Positions 5,367 through 6,020 of a stretch of 6,020 bases of DNA are shown one piece after another; position 1 is the first letter of the stretch; each line of letters opens with the position of its first letter. The DNA is from an uncultured bacterium (GTDB lineage: Bacteria > Bacteroidota > Bacteroidia > Chitinophagales > Chitinophagaceae): the NCBI GenBank assembly GCA_903957405.1, contig CAJBPC010000601.1:1-6020 (forward strand). Reading direction: 5' to 3'. The translations under genes were made by a program, and so were the position numbers. The notes beneath the pieces are model-generated. The model saw only the letters and a list, made by a program, of their open reading frames with translations. It did no database searches and was not told the origin of the DNA.

Positions 5367-6020
5367 TCAAAGGCTGATGCGCAAACCGGAGACAATGCTG
5401 AAGGTCTTGGGGAACGACTTCACCGGGGCGCCCTCGTTGATGCTCTTGAGCGCGAACCTGTATTGAGGCATAACGACTACGCCTACACGTTTTCCGATGC
5501 GGAAGTCCACTCCGCCCCCGACCGTGCCGTTCACGAAAGTGGATTGAAGCCCTTCCGATCGGATCTCCCCGGACCGCTCCCCGTTGCCGGTCTGCAGAAC
5601 CGTCGATGACTTGTAGTCCGCCAAAAAGTTGAAGTCTAAGCCCGCTGTCGTGAAATACCGCAGCCTATCGTTTCCGAAGGAAGCATGCATCGCAAGGGGG
5701 ATCTGGGCATAACGCATACGAATAAACGAAGATTCGATGCGGATGCTGTCGCCTATGTTCGGGACAGTCCCGCTTTTCGGGTCTATGAAGTAACTCCCGG
5801 CAGAGCAGTCGAGCCGGTAGCGCACACTGCCGTCACGGTCTCGTACCGCTTTGATATCTTTCGACCGGATGGAGATGTCGTTCCGGAATTCCGATATCCC
5901 CGCCTGTATGGATAGGACCGGCGTGATGCTGAATGATGCGAGGATCCCCGGAGAGGATGTCGTGCGCGTCCGCTCCGTCTCGCGATACTCATCGCGTTCC
6001 CGGCCGTTCCGTCCTCCGAA
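5367..6020 (-). CDS. Outer-membrane beta-barrel protein, C-terminal part (5' end outside the window)
   Basis: The frame is open from the right edge to TGA at 5367-5369, giving 217 residues with no N-terminus. A GTG at 5823-5825 could start a shorter product, but the frame stays open and protein-like upstream of it, so I treat this as the 3' part of a longer gene. Residues 4-21 are a charged linker (GRERDEYRETERTRT). From about residue 25 the chain consists of alternating polar/hydrophobic strands with turns: ILASFSITPVLSIQAGISEF, RMRYAQIPLAMHASFG, FTTAGLDFNFLADY, VNGTVGGGVDFRIG, GVVVMPQYRFAL, and a final strand TFSIVSGLRISL. This is the pattern of Bacteroidota outer-membrane barrel proteins, where a conserved 'Y..IPl.l' strand is common. 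It should sit in the outer membrane; its cargo or role is unknown. It lies 118 bp upstream of the six-hairpin gene in the same direction, so co-transcription is possible. Confidence 0.75.
   Translation of the reverse strand, partial: FGGRNGRERDEYRETERTRTTSSPGILASFSITPVLSIQAGISEFRNDISIRSKDIKAVRDRDGSVRYRLDCSAGSYFIDPKSGTVPNIGDSIRIESSFIRMRYAQIPLAMHASFGNDRLRYFTTAGLDFNFLADYKSSTVLQTGNGERSGEIRSEGLQSTFVNGTVGGGVDFRIGKRVGVVVMPQYRFALKSINEGAPVKSFPKTFSIVSGLRISL

Overview
The window looks like a stretch of a Bacteroidota chromosome, perhaps from the Chitinophagales/Sphingobacteriales side of the phylum. The evidence is indirect: gene starts lack Shine-Dalgarno sequences and are preceded by A/T-rich DNA; there is a secreted two-domain six-hairpin glycosidase-like protein; and there is an outer-membrane beta-barrel protein of a type common in this phylum. 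I cannot name a genus.

The DNA falls into two parts. Positions 1 to about 2780 are clearly AT-rich and hold a minus-strand AbiE-type (type IV) toxin-antitoxin pair, AbiEi (1343-1954) and AbiEii (534-1346). The two overlap by four bases (ATGA). Two matching inverted repeats (1954-1981 and 1997-2024) lie just upstream and are probably the AbiEi autoregulatory operators. The AbiEii frame is broken by an in-frame TGA at 534-536, and the family's C-terminal tail continues in the same frame down to 327. The DNA between the operon and the tRNA (about 2025-2741) has no convincing gene but contains several palindromes and possible mobile-element remnants.

A tRNA-Ser(GGA) gene (2800-2889, minus) with its own intrinsic terminator (2742-2775) sits at the composition boundary. 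A 10-base direct copy of the tRNA 3' end occurs at 112-121, so the toxin-antitoxin block may be a tRNA-targeted insertion that has lost, or does not show here, its integrase.

From about 2950 to the right edge the DNA is GC-rich and looks like resident chromosome. It carries a 310-base gene-poor stretch, a secreted 682-residue six-hairpin protein of unassigned family (3200-5248), and the 3' part of an outer-membrane beta-barrel gene that runs off the right edge (5367-6020). All genes read on the minus strand. The defence-type operon and the envelope/carbohydrate genes are probably functionally unrelated neighbours.
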